A stretch of DNA of 64,000 nucleotides from Actinomadura opuntiae (GCF_030283205.1 NZ_JASNWF010000017.1:1-64000), one strand, 5' to 3'. Shown: positions 53,201 through 61,586, counted from the stretch's first letter. Notes: generated from the sequence alone by a model not told the origin. A program made the numbers and translations.

Positions 53201-55977
53201 CCACCGGCTACGCGACCGCGACGCTCGGCCAGGTCGCCGAGACGCTGCAGGAGCTCGTCGCGAACGGCGGCGCCGGGACGGACGACGCCGAGGCCGCCGC
53301 CGCGAGGATCGTCCCGCCGGGCGTCGGACCCTGGGTGCGGGCCTTCGCGGTGGACCGCCGCGAGACCGCCGCCCCCGGACGGGCCGCACCCCGCACCGCG
53401 GGCGCCTGGCGGGTCGTCGGCGACCACCCGGCCGCGGACGCGCTCCGCGAGGCGCTGGAGGCCGCTGAGCTGGGCGAGGGTGTCCTGGTGATCGTCCCGC
53501 CGGGGGAGCAGCGGCTCGCGGCGCTCCGCGCGGGCGCCGAAGCGGTGCTCGCCGCCAAGGACGTGACGCGCTGCGTGATCGTCCAGGACGGCCCCGGCGC
53601 GGCCGGGTTCGCCAAGACGCTGCACCTGGAGGCGCCCTGGGTGGCGACCACCGCCGTGTCCGCCGACCTCGCCGACCCGGCGACGCCCGGACGCGTCGCG
53701 GCCGACGCCGCCGCCACGACCCGGTTCCGCGAGGTGATCCACGACGGCGGCGTCCGCCGCGAACCCGTCCTCGCGCCGGTCGCGCCGCACGGCACCGACC
53801 TGCCGCTCGGCCCGGACGACGTCCTGCTCGTCACCGGCGGCGGCAAGGGCATCTCCGCCGAATGCGCGCTCGCCCTGGCCCGCGAGAGCGGCGCCAAGCT
53901 CGCGCTGGTCGGACGGTCCGACCCGGCCCGCGACGCGGAGCTGACCGCCAACCTCGAACGCATGGAGGCCGCCGGCGTCACCGCCCGCTACCTGCGCGCC
54001 GACGTCACCGACCCCACCCGGGTCGCCGAGATCGTCGCCGAGGCGGAAGCGAAACTCGGGAAGGTCACCGCCGTCCTGCACGGCGCGGGCGGCAACGTCC
54101 CCAAGCTGCTGGAAGAGCTGACCGACGACGACTACGCCCGCACGATCGACCCGAAGGTCGCCGGGCTCGAGGCGGTCCTGGCCGCCGTCGACACGGCGCG
54201 GCTGCGGCTCGTCGTCACGTTCGGCAGCATGACGGGACGCGCCGGGCTGCGCGGCGAGGCCCACTACGCCGTCGCCAACGAATGGCAGAGCGACCTGGTC
54301 GAGCGGCTCGCCGCCGAGCTGCCGCACTGCCGGTTCCGCGCCGTCGAATGGTCATTGTGGTCGGGCGTCGGCATGGGGGAGCGGCTCGGGTCGGTCGAGA
54401 ACCTGTCCCGCGCCGGCGTCACCACGATCACGCCCGACCAGGGCGTGGCGATGCTGCGCGCGCTGGTCGCCGACCCGGACGCGCCGGTCGTCGCCGTCGT
54501 CACCGGACGGTTCGGCGAGATGCCGACCGTGTCGTTCGGCGCGGACGAGCCGCCGCTGCTGCGCTTCCTGGAGCGGCCCCGGGTGAACTACCCGGGCATC
54601 GAACTGGTCGCCGACTCCGAGGTCGGCTGGGGCAGCGACCCCTACCTCGCCGAGCACGTGTTCGGCGGCGGCACCGAGGCCGTCCTGCCCGGCACCGTCG
54701 GCATGGAGATCATGGCGCAGGCCGCGGCGGCGCTGCTCGGCCTCGACGTCGAGGCGGGTGCCGCGCCGATCCTGACCGACGTGGAGTTCCTGCGGGCGAT
54801 CGCCGTCGCGCAGGACGCCACGGTGACGGTCCGGGTCGCGGCGCTGCGCGACGAGGCCGGCGCCGTCACGACCGTCGTGCGGTGCAGTACCACCAACTTC
54901 CAGGTGGACCACTTCCGTGCGGTCTGCGAGGCCCCGGCCGCCGCACCGAAGGGCAACGGGCTCGTCAGGCCGGAGAACGCCGCGCTGCCGCCGATGGCGA
55001 TCGACCCGCAGACCGAGCTGTACGGGCCGATGCTGTTCCACGGCCCCCGGTTCCGGCTGATGGGCGACATCCGGCGCGCCGACGCCACGCACGTCACCGC
55101 CCGGCTGCTGCCCGACACCCGCGTCGACTGGTTCGGCCGCTACCTGCCCGCCAGGCTTCTGCTCGGCGACCCGGCCGCCCGCGACGCCTACATGCAGCCG
55201 CTCGCGCTGTGCGCGCCGACCGTCCTGGCGATCCCGGCGGGCGTGCGGCGGCTCGTCCCCGGCCCGCAGGCCGGCGCGACGCCCGCGTTCGTCCACGCCC
55301 GCTACCGGACGGACGAGGACTGCTGGGACATGGAGGTCACCGACGAGGACGGCGAGCTGATCGAGACCTGGGAGGGCTTCACGACCCGGATGGTGGAGAA
55401 GTTCCCGCTGCCCGCCGGCTGGGTGCCCGCCCTCCTCGGCCCCTACGTCGAGCACGCTCTCGTCGCGTTCGGCCTGGCCGGACGGGCGGCCGTCGACACC
55501 GACCCGGACGGCGCGTCCCGCCGCGAGGCGGCCGGGCTGGTCGTCCGGCGCCTCCTCGGCGGGGACGTCACGCTGCGGCACCGCCCGGACGGCAAGCCGG
55601 AGGCGAGCAGCGGCGACACCGTGTCGATCGCGCACTGCTCCGGCGTCACCCTCGCCACCAGCACCCCCGGCTGCGACCTGGAACTGGTCACCGCCCGCGA
55701 CCGCGACGCCTGGGCGGGCCTCCTCGGCGCCGACGGCCTCGCCCTCGCCGAAGCCCTCGACGAGGACCTCGACACCGCCGCGACCCGCGTGTGGGCGGCG
55801 GGCGAGTCGGCGGTCAAGGCGGGCCTGCCCGCCGGGACGCCGTTCACCCTGCACTCCACCCACGAGGACGGCTGGGCCGTGCTGGCCGCCGGGAACGTCC
55901 GCGTCGCGACGATGGCGACGGGCGTCCGCGGCGTCGCCGGACCCGTCGTCCTCGCCGTCCTGACGGAGGAGGCGTGA
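50203..55977 (+). CDS. pksE: Enediyne-type iterative polyketide synthase (PKSE)
   Basis: 1924 residues from GTG 50203 (GGAGGG 6 nt upstream; the frame opens at 50026 without support). Domain order KS-AT-ACP-KR-DH-PPTase, unique to enediyne PKSs. KS: DGACASS (Cys211), EGHGTGT (His344), NIGHTKAAAG (His384). AT: GHSLGE (Ser655). ACP: DDLHLSSI (phosphopantetheine Ser977/978). KR: LVTGGGKGISAECALALAR from about 1208. DH: EHVFGGGTEAVLPG (His1485). C-terminal PPTase: CDLELV and WAAGESAVKAG, which would self-load the ACP. Builds a linear polyene from malonyl units. The enediyne E3-E5 accessory genes are not in this window. Confidence 0.93.
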   Translation: MSSRIAIVGMACRFPDAATPGDLWDNVLAGRRSFRRIPSQRIRLEDYYSADRDAADQIYITEAALLRDWEFDRVRFKVAGSTFRNADLTHWLALETAAEALADAGFPEGRGAPGETTGVLVGNSLTGEGIRAAQMRLRWPYVRRVVADALKDDVAGDRLAALLAELEHSYKAPFPVPDGDSLAGGLSNTIAGRICNHFDFNGGGYVVDGACASSLLSVITACNALVSGDMDLAVAGGVDISVDATELIGFSRAGALAVEEMRVYDRRSAGFWPGEGCGMVVLMREDDAVARGHHVHGFLDGWGVSSDGAGGITRPETDGQRLALDRAYRRAGFGPDEVGYFEGHGTGTAVGDAAELETLIEARRAAGGTAVPAAVGSIKANIGHTKAAAGIAGLIKGVKAVGTGVLPPTTGCERPHPLLDEGGDALRVLRKGEAWPEGEPLRAGVSAMGFGGINTHVVVEAPRPSRRARVDGRTRSVLNSPQDAELFALDADSPAALAERAIALAAVAEAAARSELPDLAAHLAGRLDRRPWRAAVVASAPAKLADALRRVAELAEQETARHIDPAAGVFVGGPGELPRIVFLFPGQGSGTRSDGGALRRRFDAVDELYEAAALPAGADQVETAVAQPRIATASAAGLRVLTGLGVQAHAAVGHSLGEITALHWADAIDEDALLRIAAARGTTMSELAEDGGSMAGVSADARTVAALLAEQDDGVVIAGHNGPKQTVVSGPSDGLLRVIGRATRAGLQAVRLLVSHAFHSPLVAPAADAFAGRLADEPLAGPRRQVFSTVTGAPLSAAMAPDELRGLLREQITAPVLFTEALSAAADGADLLIEVGPGQVLTHLAREITGVPAVATRTDEDSLGGLLAALGAAFAAGAGVRVADLFADRLIRPFDPDAEPAFIANFCEIVPEVDAALLADASARAATSGGGSGGDVPDAVDTDDPLMLMRTLVARRAEFPLEAVQADSKFLDDLHLSSIVVSELVGEAMRTLDLAETAAPTGYATATLGQVAETLQELVANGGAGTDDAEAAAARIVPPGVGPWVRAFAVDRRETAAPGRAAPRTAGAWRVVGDHPAADALREALEAAELGEGVLVIVPPGEQRLAALRAGAEAVLAAKDVTRCVIVQDGPGAAGFAKTLHLEAPWVATTAVSADLADPATPGRVAADAAATTRFREVIHDGGVRREPVLAPVAPHGTDLPLGPDDVLLVTGGGKGISAECALALARESGAKLALVGRSDPARDAELTANLERMEAAGVTARYLRADVTDPTRVAEIVAEAEAKLGKVTAVLHGAGGNVPKLLEELTDDDYARTIDPKVAGLEAVLAAVDTARLRLVVTFGSMTGRAGLRGEAHYAVANEWQSDLVERLAAELPHCRFRAVEWSLWSGVGMGERLGSVENLSRAGVTTITPDQGVAMLRALVADPDAPVVAVVTGRFGEMPTVSFGADEPPLLRFLERPRVNYPGIELVADSEVGWGSDPYLAEHVFGGGTEAVLPGTVGMEIMAQAAAALLGLDVEAGAAPILTDVEFLRAIAVAQDATVTVRVAALRDEAGAVTTVVRCSTTNFQVDHFRAVCEAPAAAPKGNGLVRPENAALPPMAIDPQTELYGPMLFHGPRFRLMGDIRRADATHVTARLLPDTRVDWFGRYLPARLLLGDPAARDAYMQPLALCAPTVLAIPAGVRRLVPGPQAGATPAFVHARYRTDEDCWDMEVTDEDGELIETWEGFTTRMVEKFPLPAGWVPALLGPYVEHALVAFGLAGRAAVDTDPDGASRREAAGLVVRRLLGGDVTLRHRPDGKPEASSGDTVSIAHCSGVTLATSTPGCDLELVTARDRDAWAGLLGADGLALAEALDEDLDTAATRVWAAGESAVKAGLPAGTPFTLHSTHEDGWAVLAAGNVRVATMATGVRGVAGPVVLAVLTEEA

Positions 55978-56408
55978 GGGGCTACGAGTACCGGCACGTC
56001 GTCACCATCCAGGACACCGATCTGCTCGGCAACGTCAACTACGTCAACTACATCAGCTGGCAGGGCCGCGCCCGCGAACTCTGCCTGCGCGAGTACACCC
56101 CCGACGTCGTCGCCGGGTTCGGGGACGGGGTGCGGCTGCTCACGGTGAGCTGCCAGTGCGAGTACCTCCGCGAGCTGACGATCTTCGACGAGGTGATCGT
56201 CCGGATGACGCCCGGCGAGGTCGGCCAGACCCAGATGACCATGAAGTTCGAGTACTGGCGGCAGCGCCCCGACGGCGAGGAGCTGGTCGCCACGGGGGAG
56301 CAGCGCGTCGCCTGCGTGACGCCCGACGCCGACGGCAACATGGCGCCCGCCCGGCTCCCGGAGTCGATGCGCCGCCTCGTCGACGCCGTCACCGCCGGCC
56401 GCCGCTGA
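55974..56408 (+). CDS. Hot-dog thioesterase of enediyne PKS (E10/CalE7 type)
   Basis: 144 residues from GTG 55974 (GGAGGAG upstream, GTGA overlap with pksE). YEYRHVVTIQDTDLLGNVNYVNYISWQGRARELCLREYTPD is the conserved start of the enediyne thioesterase group (4-hydroxybenzoyl-CoA-type hot-dog), and RLLTVSCQCEYLRELTIFDEVIVRM follows. It hydrolyses the polyene chain from the PKSE ACP; with the PKSE alone such pairs release a heptaene hydrocarbon or related polyenes. Confidence 0.93.
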   Translation: MRGYEYRHVVTIQDTDLLGNVNYVNYISWQGRARELCLREYTPDVVAGFGDGVRLLTVSCQCEYLRELTIFDEVIVRMTPGEVGQTQMTMKFEYWRQRPDGEELVATGEQRVACVTPDADGNMAPARLPESMRRLVDAVTAGRR

Positions 56409-56422
56409 GAAGGAGAAGGATC

Positions 56423-57226
56423 ATGGAAGGCGTGTCCGCGACGGCCCGCTGGACGGCCGCCGCCCGCGCGGTGGAGTCCCGCCGCCCCGACGCCCTGTTC
56501 ACCGACGAGCTCGCCGAGGCCCTCGCCGGGCCGGAGGGGTTCGCGCGCTGGGAACGCTACGACAACCCCGGCACCACCGAGTTCCTCGCCATCCGCACCC
56601 GCTGGCTGGACGAGGTCATCGCCCGGTCCGCGCACACCCAGGTCGTGCTGGTCGCGGCCGGCCTCGACACCCGCTCGGCCCGGCTGACCTGGCCGACCGG
56701 GACCGTCCTGTACGAACTCGACCAGGCCGGCCTCATGGAGTGGAAGGAGAAGAGGCTCGCCGAGCTGGACGTCCGGCACCGCTGCGACCGGCGCGGCATC
56801 GGCACCGACCTCACCGGCCCCTGGGACGGGACGCTGCGCGCCGCCGGCTGGGAACCGCCCGTCCCCACCCTGTGGATCGTGGAGGGCCTGCTGTTCTACC
56901 TGCCGGAGGACGGCGCCCGGGCCCTGCTGGCCACGCTGGCGTCGCTGTCGGCGCCCGGCAGCGCGGTGGCCGGGGACCTGCTGTCCCACCAGTCGATGAT
57001 CAGCGAGTTCACGCAGGAGGGCCTGGCGCGGCTGCGCGCCGACGGCTGCCCCTGGCTGTGGGGCACCGACCGTCCCGAGGACGTCCTCGCCGAGTGCGGC
57101 TGGACGGCCGGGGAGGTACGGCTGCCGGGCGAGGAGGGCGCCTCGTTCGGCCGCTGGCCGTGGCCGCCGCTGCCCCGCGGCACCGAGGGCCTCCCGATGA
57201 ACTACCTGTTCACCGCGGCCGTCTGA
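56423..57226 (+). CDS. Class I SAM methyltransferase (LCMT/TIGR00027-like)
   Basis: 267 residues, AAGGAGAAGG upstream, 14 bp after the thioesterase. VSATARWTAAARAVESRRPDALFTDELAEALAG, NPGTTEFLAIRTRWLDEVIARS, QVVLVAAGLDTRSARLTWP and WIVEGLLFYLP are typical of the leucine-carboxyl-methyltransferase-like family frequent in actinomycete secondary metabolism. It probably methylates a carboxylate or hydroxyl; with the two upstream genes, a methylated polyene acid is a plausible product (inference). Confidence 0.9.
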   Translation: MEGVSATARWTAAARAVESRRPDALFTDELAEALAGPEGFARWERYDNPGTTEFLAIRTRWLDEVIARSAHTQVVLVAAGLDTRSARLTWPTGTVLYELDQAGLMEWKEKRLAELDVRHRCDRRGIGTDLTGPWDGTLRAAGWEPPVPTLWIVEGLLFYLPEDGARALLATLASLSAPGSAVAGDLLSHQSMISEFTQEGLARLRADGCPWLWGTDRPEDVLAECGWTAGEVRLPGEEGASFGRWPWPPLPRGTEGLPMNYLFTAAV

Positions 57227-57231
57227 ACGCT

Positions 57232-57265
57232 CGTGCGCGGGCCGCGGCGCGGCGGCCCGCGCACG
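57232..57265. terminator. Hairpin ending PKS operon
   Basis: CGTGCGCGGGCCGC (57232-57245) pairs perfectly with GCGGCCCGCGCACG (57252-57265); it ends 1 bp before the stop of the convergent hydrolase gene. Confidence 0.85.
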
Positions 57266-57266
57266 A

Positions 57267-58145
57267 TCATTTCAGCGTGTGCTCGGTCTGGTTCCAGAAG
57301 TCGGTGAGGGCGGTGGCGGTCGTCTCCGGCGCCTCCCACGCGGGGGAGTGCGCCGCGCTCGGGATCACCACCCTGGACGCGTTCAGCCGCTCCGCCATCT
57401 CCGCCTGGACGCGCGGATCCCACACGTCGTCGTCCTCGCCGTACAGGACGAGCGTGCGCAGGCCCGTGTCGCCGCAGTGCTTGGCCAGCTCGTCCACGCG
57501 GTCGGGCGCGGAGAGGATCTCGCGGGACATCCCGACCAGCCCGGCCTCGGAGTTGCCGAGCGTCCGGTCCTTCAGGAACTCCAGGATCTCCGCCTGCACG
57601 CCGCTCGCGACGTAGTCGGGCTCCATGCCGACACTCCAGATCGCGGCCATGCCCAGCTCGGGGATCGCGTCCCTGAGCGCCCGCGCCTTGTCGGCGGCCT
57701 GCCCGGTGACGGCGGCCGGGCCCGAGCTCATCAGGGTCAGCGACGCCGGGCGCGCCGGGCCCGCCAGCACCGCCTCCCGCGCCACCAGCCCGCCGAACGA
57801 ATGCCCCACCAGGTGCACCGGCTCGGGGCCGAGCGCCTCCAGCAGCGCGCCGATGTCGCTACCGAGCGCGGCGCGCCCGTAGGCGTCCGGGTCGTCCGGG
57901 CCCGGCGTCTGGTGCTGGCCCCGCATGTCGACCGCCAGCACCCGGCGGCCGGACGCGGCGAGCGTCTGCAGCATCGCCAGGAAGTCCTCCTTGCTGCCGG
58001 TGAGGCCCGGCACGAGGAGGGCGGGACACCGCTCGGGCACCCGCGACCCCGGGAGCGCCTCCAGGGCGGCGAACGGGCCGCGCGAGGTCTCGACGGTCGT
58101 CCGGCTCACGCCGGGGGGCAGGGTCAGGAACCGGGGCGTACTCAC
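57267..58145 (-). CDS. Alpha/beta hydrolase
   Basis: 292 residues from GTG 58145. ALLVPGLTGSKEDFLAMLQTLAASGRRVLAVDMRGQHQTPG holds the oxyanion region, GHSFGG (114-119) the nucleophile Ser116, LYGEDDDVWDP the acid loop and PSAAHSPAWEAPE the His. TAGTAT lies 11 nt upstream of the GTG. Substrate unknown. It faces the PKS operon tail to tail, so a role in that pathway is not indicated. Confidence 0.88.
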   Translation of the reverse strand: MSTPRFLTLPPGVSRTTVETSRGPFAALEALPGSRVPERCPALLVPGLTGSKEDFLAMLQTLAASGRRVLAVDMRGQHQTPGPDDPDAYGRAALGSDIGALLEALGPEPVHLVGHSFGGLVAREAVLAGPARPASLTLMSSGPAAVTGQAADKARALRDAIPELGMAAIWSVGMEPDYVASGVQAEILEFLKDRTLGNSEAGLVGMSREILSAPDRVDELAKHCGDTGLRTLVLYGEDDDVWDPRVQAEMAERLNASRVVIPSAAHSPAWEAPETTATALTDFWNQTEHTLK

Positions 58146-58215
58146 GGAGTGCAACCATACTAAACGGGCATCCGCCGGCCACCGGCGCGAAACCGCGCGG
58201 TGATAGCGTCGCAGC

Positions 58216-58899
58216 GTGCGAGCGAAGCCGGCGATCTCGGCGCATCGGCGGGACGAGGCGGGCCTGGCGGGCCTGCGCGAGGCGGTCGACTCCGGGGCCG
58301 AGTACGTGGAGATCGACGTCCGGCGCACCGGCGACGGGCGGCTCGTCGTCCACCACGACCGGGAGATCGGCGGCCTGCCGCTGGCACGGCTGTCTTACCG
58401 GCGGGCGAAGGAACTGTCACCCCGCCCGCTGCCGCTGGTGGACGAGGCGATGGAGATCATCGCCTCCCGCGCGCAGGGCCACCTGGACCTCAAGGAACGC
58501 GGCTGCGAGCACGAGACCGTCGCGCTGGCGATGGAGGCGTTCGGGCCCGGCCGGTTCGTGGTGACGACCCGCGAGGTGTCCTCGCTCGTCCAGATCAAGA
58601 AGCGGTTCCCGCAGGCCAGGACGGCCCTGTCGGTGGGCCGCAACCTGTGGGAGCCGGGCGTCGCGCGCGACTTCATGCCGCTGCGGCTGATCCGCCGCGC
58701 CGGCGCCGACATGGTCGCGCTGAACCACCGGCTCGCCCGCGTCGGCGTGCTGCGCCAGTGCGGCCGCGCCGGGATCCCCGCGATGATCTGGACGGTCAAC
58801 GCCCAGCCCCTGATGCGCCGCTTCCTCGGCGACCCCCGAGTAGCCGTCCTGGTGACCGACCACCCCGACACCGCCCTCAACATGCGCGACAACATCTGA
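58216..58899 (+). CDS. Glycerophosphodiester phosphodiesterase
   Basis: 227 residues. GDPD TIM-barrel marks: SAHRRDEAGLAGLREAVDSGAEYVEIDVRRTGDGRLVVHHD with His10, Glu32, Asp34 and His47, LDLKERG, WTVNAQPLMRRFL and LVTDHPD at the end. It is shorter than typical members (~250) and has HRRDEA where HRG-xxxx-EN is usual. Cleaves glycerophosphodiesters from phospholipid turnover. TAGCGT ends 6 nt before the GTG: leaderless. Confidence 0.87.
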   Translation: MRAKPAISAHRRDEAGLAGLREAVDSGAEYVEIDVRRTGDGRLVVHHDREIGGLPLARLSYRRAKELSPRPLPLVDEAMEIIASRAQGHLDLKERGCEHETVALAMEAFGPGRFVVTTREVSSLVQIKKRFPQARTALSVGRNLWEPGVARDFMPLRLIRRAGADMVALNHRLARVGVLRQCGRAGIPAMIWTVNAQPLMRRFLGDPRVAVLVTDHPDTALNMRDNI

Positions 58900-58994
58900 C
58901 CCCATCCCCAGGGGCAGGCAGATCACCGCCAGCACAAGCGGCTCTCGCACCACCGCGCCCACAAGCGGCTTTTTCAGCAACCACGCAACAACCC

Positions 58995-59155
58995 GAACCG
59001 TCGCGATCGCGAGCGAAGCCAAGTTCGAGCTTGCGAGAACTTGATCGCGCAGCGAGGCCCCCAGGGCCGAGTCGAAGCGATGCAGCGATCGCACGCATTG
59101 CCCGCCGAAGGGAAGGCGCTCCAGCGCCTGACCGCCAAGGGCAATGCAAATAAAT
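58995..59155. repeat. Structured dispersed repeat, copy A
   Basis: 161 bp nearly identical to copy B at 62167-62325 (same orientation). Predicted stems: CGCGATC/GATCGCG around AAGTTC-N10-GAACTT; GCGAT/ATCGC; an outer stem GCATTGCCC (59095-59103) / GGGCAATGC (59139-59147); and an inner AGGCGCT-cc-AGCGCCT (59114-59129). Against copy B three base pairs change on both sides (two T-A to G-C in the outer stem, one A-T to G-C in the inner). It follows the GDPD gene and the helicase terminator. Confidence 0.85.
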
Positions 59156-59156
59156 A

Positions 59157-59195
59157 CGACCGCGAGAGCACGGGGCGGGCCGTGTCTCGCGGTCG
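59157..59195 (-). terminator. Terminator of helicase gene
   Basis: CGACCGCGAGA (59157-59167) pairs with TCTCGCGGTCG (59185-59195); an inner CACGG/CCGTG extends it past one bulge. On the minus strand it is followed by TATTTATTT, an unusually T-rich tail for this genome, 12 bp after the helicase stop. Confidence 0.85.
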
Positions 59196-59206
59196 GTGTG
59201 CGGTCG

Positions 59207-60727
59207 TCAGGCGCTCTGCGGCGCCTCGGTCGTGTCGGTGGCGGGCTTGCCGGCGCGGGTGCGGCGCCGGGGCCGGCTCCGCTTGCGCTCGGTGGCGACG
59301 GCGTCGACCACGGTGCCGGCGGGCTCGCCCGGGGCGTCGCCGGTCTCGGCCGGCCGGCCCGCCGAGACGCCCTCGACCGGCTTGCCGCCGCGGGTGCGGG
59401 TCCGGGCCCGGTTCCGGCGGCGCGGGCGCTCGCGGTCCTCGTCCCGGTCGCGGTCGCGGCCCCGCGTGTTGCTGCGGGTCTTGCCGGTCTCGCCGATGTC
59501 CTCCAGCTCCTCGGCGTCCAGCCCGGCCCGCTCGTGGCGGTGCTCCTTGGGCAGGGTGCCCTTCGTGCCCTCGGGGATGCCGAGCGCCGCGAAGTAGTGC
59601 GGGGAGGTGGAGTAGGTCTCCTCCGGTGCCGCGAACGGCAGGTCCAGGGTGCTGTTGATCAGCTTCCACCGGGTGAGGTCGGACCAGTCGACGAACGTGA
59701 CGGCGACGCCTTCCTTGCCCGCGCGGCCGGTGCGGCCGATGCGGTGCACGTAGGTGTCGGCGCTGTCGGGGCACTCGTAGTTGACGACGTGCGTGACGTC
59801 GTCGACGTCGAGCCCGCGGGCCGCCACGTCGGTGGCCACCAGCATGCCGATCTTGCCGTTGCGGAACGCGCGCAGCGCCCGCTCGCGCTGGCTCTGCCCG
59901 AGGTCGCCGTGCACGGCGGCGGCGTCGAAGCCGCGCTGGACCAGGTCGGCGGCGACCCGGTCGCAGGCCCGCTTGGTCTGGCAGAAGATCATCGTCAGCC
60001 CGCGGCCCTCGGCCTGCAGCAGCCGCGCCAGCATCTCCGGCTTGTCCATCTGGTGGGCCTGGAAGACGTGCTGGACGACCTGCGGCGTCGCGTCGGACTC
60101 CGCGTGCGACTCGGCCCGCACGTTCGTGGGCCGGGTCAGGTAGCGGCGCGACAGCGCGACGATCTCGCCCGGCATGGTCGCCGAGAACATCATCGTCTGC
60201 CGCTGGGCGGGGATCCGGTCGATGATCCGCTCGATGTCGGGCAGGAACCCGAGGTCGAGCATGCGGTCGGCCTCGTCCAGCACCAGGATGGCGACCTGCG
60301 ACAGGTCCAGGTGCTTCTGCTTGACCAGGTCGAGCAGCCGGCCCGGGGTGCCGACGACGACGTCCACGCCCTCGCGCAGCGCGTCGATCTGCGGCTCGTA
60401 GGCCCGGCCGCCGTACACCGACAGCACGCGGGTGCCGAGCTTGCCGCCGGCGACCAGCAGGTCGTCGGTGACCTGGAGGGCCAGCTCGCGGGTCGGCGCG
60501 ACGACGAGCGCCTGCGGCTTCTTGCCGCCGTGCTCGATGCGCTGCAGGAGCGCGGCGCCGAACGCCAGCGTCTTGCCGGTGCCGGTGCGGGCCTGGCCGA
60601 TGATGTCGTGCCCGCCCAGCGCGATCGGCAGGGCGAGCTCCTGGATGGGGAACGCTTCCACGATGCCCTCGGCTTCAAGGGCGTCTGCTATCTCGGGGAC
60701 GACCCCGAGTTCACGAAAGGTAGTCAG
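59207..60727 (-). CDS. rhlE: DEAD-box RNA helicase, RhlE type
   Basis: 506 residues if read from a CTG at 60727, which has GGAGG 9 nt upstream (60737-60741) and gives MTTFRELGVVPEIADALEAEGIVEAFPIQE, containing the whole Q motif (Phe4, Gln29). A GTG at 60661 would cut off the Q-motif Phe. ARTGTGKT (46-53), PTRELA, DEAD (151-154), FSAT, and HRIGRTGRAG are present; the tail is basic and Arg-rich (RRRNRARTRTRGG), as in cold-shock helicases. Genes around it match Rv3208-Rv3211 of M. tuberculosis. Unwinds structured RNA in ribosome assembly or mRNA decay. Confidence 0.93.
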   Translation of the reverse strand: MTTFRELGVVPEIADALEAEGIVEAFPIQELALPIALGGHDIIGQARTGTGKTLAFGAALLQRIEHGGKKPQALVVAPTRELALQVTDDLLVAGGKLGTRVLSVYGGRAYEPQIDALREGVDVVVGTPGRLLDLVKQKHLDLSQVAILVLDEADRMLDLGFLPDIERIIDRIPAQRQTMMFSATMPGEIVALSRRYLTRPTNVRAESHAESDATPQVVQHVFQAHQMDKPEMLARLLQAEGRGLTMIFCQTKRACDRVAADLVQRGFDAAAVHGDLGQSQRERALRAFRNGKIGMLVATDVAARGLDVDDVTHVVNYECPDSADTYVHRIGRTGRAGKEGVAVTFVDWSDLTRWKLINSTLDLPFAAPEETYSTSPHYFAALGIPEGTKGTLPKEHRHERAGLDAEELEDIGETGKTRSNTRGRDRDRDEDRERPRRRNRARTRTRGGKPVEGVSAGRPAETGDAPGEPAGTVVDAVATERKRSRPRRRTRAGKPATDTTEAPQSA

Positions 60728-61232
60728 GGCTTTCAGCCTCCAATATGCGGGGTCCTCGCTCCCCGGTGCGGCGCGGCTCGGCGCCCACGTCGGCCGGATG
60801 CCGGTGGGCGGGCCCGTCAGGGGCGCTCTCGATCGAGGTCACAGTGGCCGCCGGCGGGACTCCGCCGTCCGGGCGCGTCCGCCGATCGATTCCTGTGGCC
60901 GCGCGCTCGCGCGGGAGGGACCAGCCGTTGATCAAAATGTCTCGGCGACCGCAGTCAGGGGTTGAAAGCAGTCACTCGCTGTGGCTGCGTGCGGTCACAC
61001 TCCGCCACGCAGTGTACCGACCGTCGGATGCATACACCAATAGCCGATCACTAAGCCTAACGTTTCCGCGTTTTCGTCTATTCCATCCCCGCCCGCCAGC
61101 GCCGATCCACGGCGTGGAACGGACCCGGACGGACCGCCGCCGGGGCGTCCCGGGCATCCCGGACGCGGCCACATCCGGTCAGCTCGCACCGCGCACGATC
61201 ACCGGTGCCGGCGCCGGCCGGAACGGCGGAGA
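60728..61232 (-). promoter_or_regulatory. Long helicase leader / intergenic region
   Basis: 505 bp without a gene I can support (two overlapping minus-strand frames have no homology signs). It should hold the helicase promoter and a long 5' leader, as seen for cold-shock RNA helicases. Nothing specific, such as a cold-box, was recognised; the AT-richer part is 61010-61080. Confidence 0.3.
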
Positions 61233-61254
61233 CCCCCGCCCGTGGGGGCGGGGG
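61233..61254 (-). terminator. Terminator of GlsB-type gene
   Basis: CCCCCGCCC (61233-61241) pairs with GGGCGGGGG (61246-61254), 4-nt loop, 38 bp after the stop of the membrane-protein gene. Confidence 0.75.
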
Positions 61255-61292
61255 CCGTCCGTCGAGGGGGCCGTCAGGCCTGGGAGGGTCGG

Positions 61293-61586
61293 TCAGATGC
61301 GGCTGCGGCGCCGGCCGCGCCAGCCGCCGCGGCGCCCGCCGTGGCCGCGGTTGTTCGCCGCGGTGAGCCCCGCGACGCACAGGGCCGCGATCACCAGCGC
61401 GAAGACGAGGGCGACGATCCAGCCCGCCCCGAGCGCGCTCGCGATCACCCCGCCGACGATCGCGCCGACGATGCCCACCGCGATGGTCAGCAGGATCCCG
61501 ATCGGGTTGCGACCGGGAACGAGGAGGCGTGCCAGGGCCCCGATGACGGCACCGACCACGATGAACCAGAGGATCGTCGTGAGCAT
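61293..61586 (-). CDS. GlsB/YeaQ/YmgE-family membrane protein
   Basis: 97 residues. LWFIVVGAVIGALARLLVPGRNPIGILLTIAVGIVGAIVGGVIASALGAGWIVALVFALVIAALCVAGL has the family G-x-x-A-R loop (GALARLLVPG) and three membrane helices; the tail is Gly/Arg-rich (RGHGGRRGGWRGRRRSRI), which is longer and more basic than usual. General-stress membrane protein of unknown mechanism. Single gene. Confidence 0.88.
   Translation of the reverse strand: MLTTILWFIVVGAVIGALARLLVPGRNPIGILLTIAVGIVGAIVGGVIASALGAGWIVALVFALVIAALCVAGLTAANNRGHGGRRGGWRGRRRSRI

Noticed and set aside
58417..59094. Minus-strand frames sharing the segment LRDQVLASSNLASLAIATV at both repeats (also 61709-62320)
   Set aside because: The shared peptide comes from the structured repeat, whose differences preserve stems and not the protein; one copy also has a frame-changing single-base difference.
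60972..61380. Overlapping minus-strand frames of 66 and 100 codons upstream of the helicase
   Set aside because: No homology signs, poor starts and an overlap with the terminator of the GlsB-type gene.
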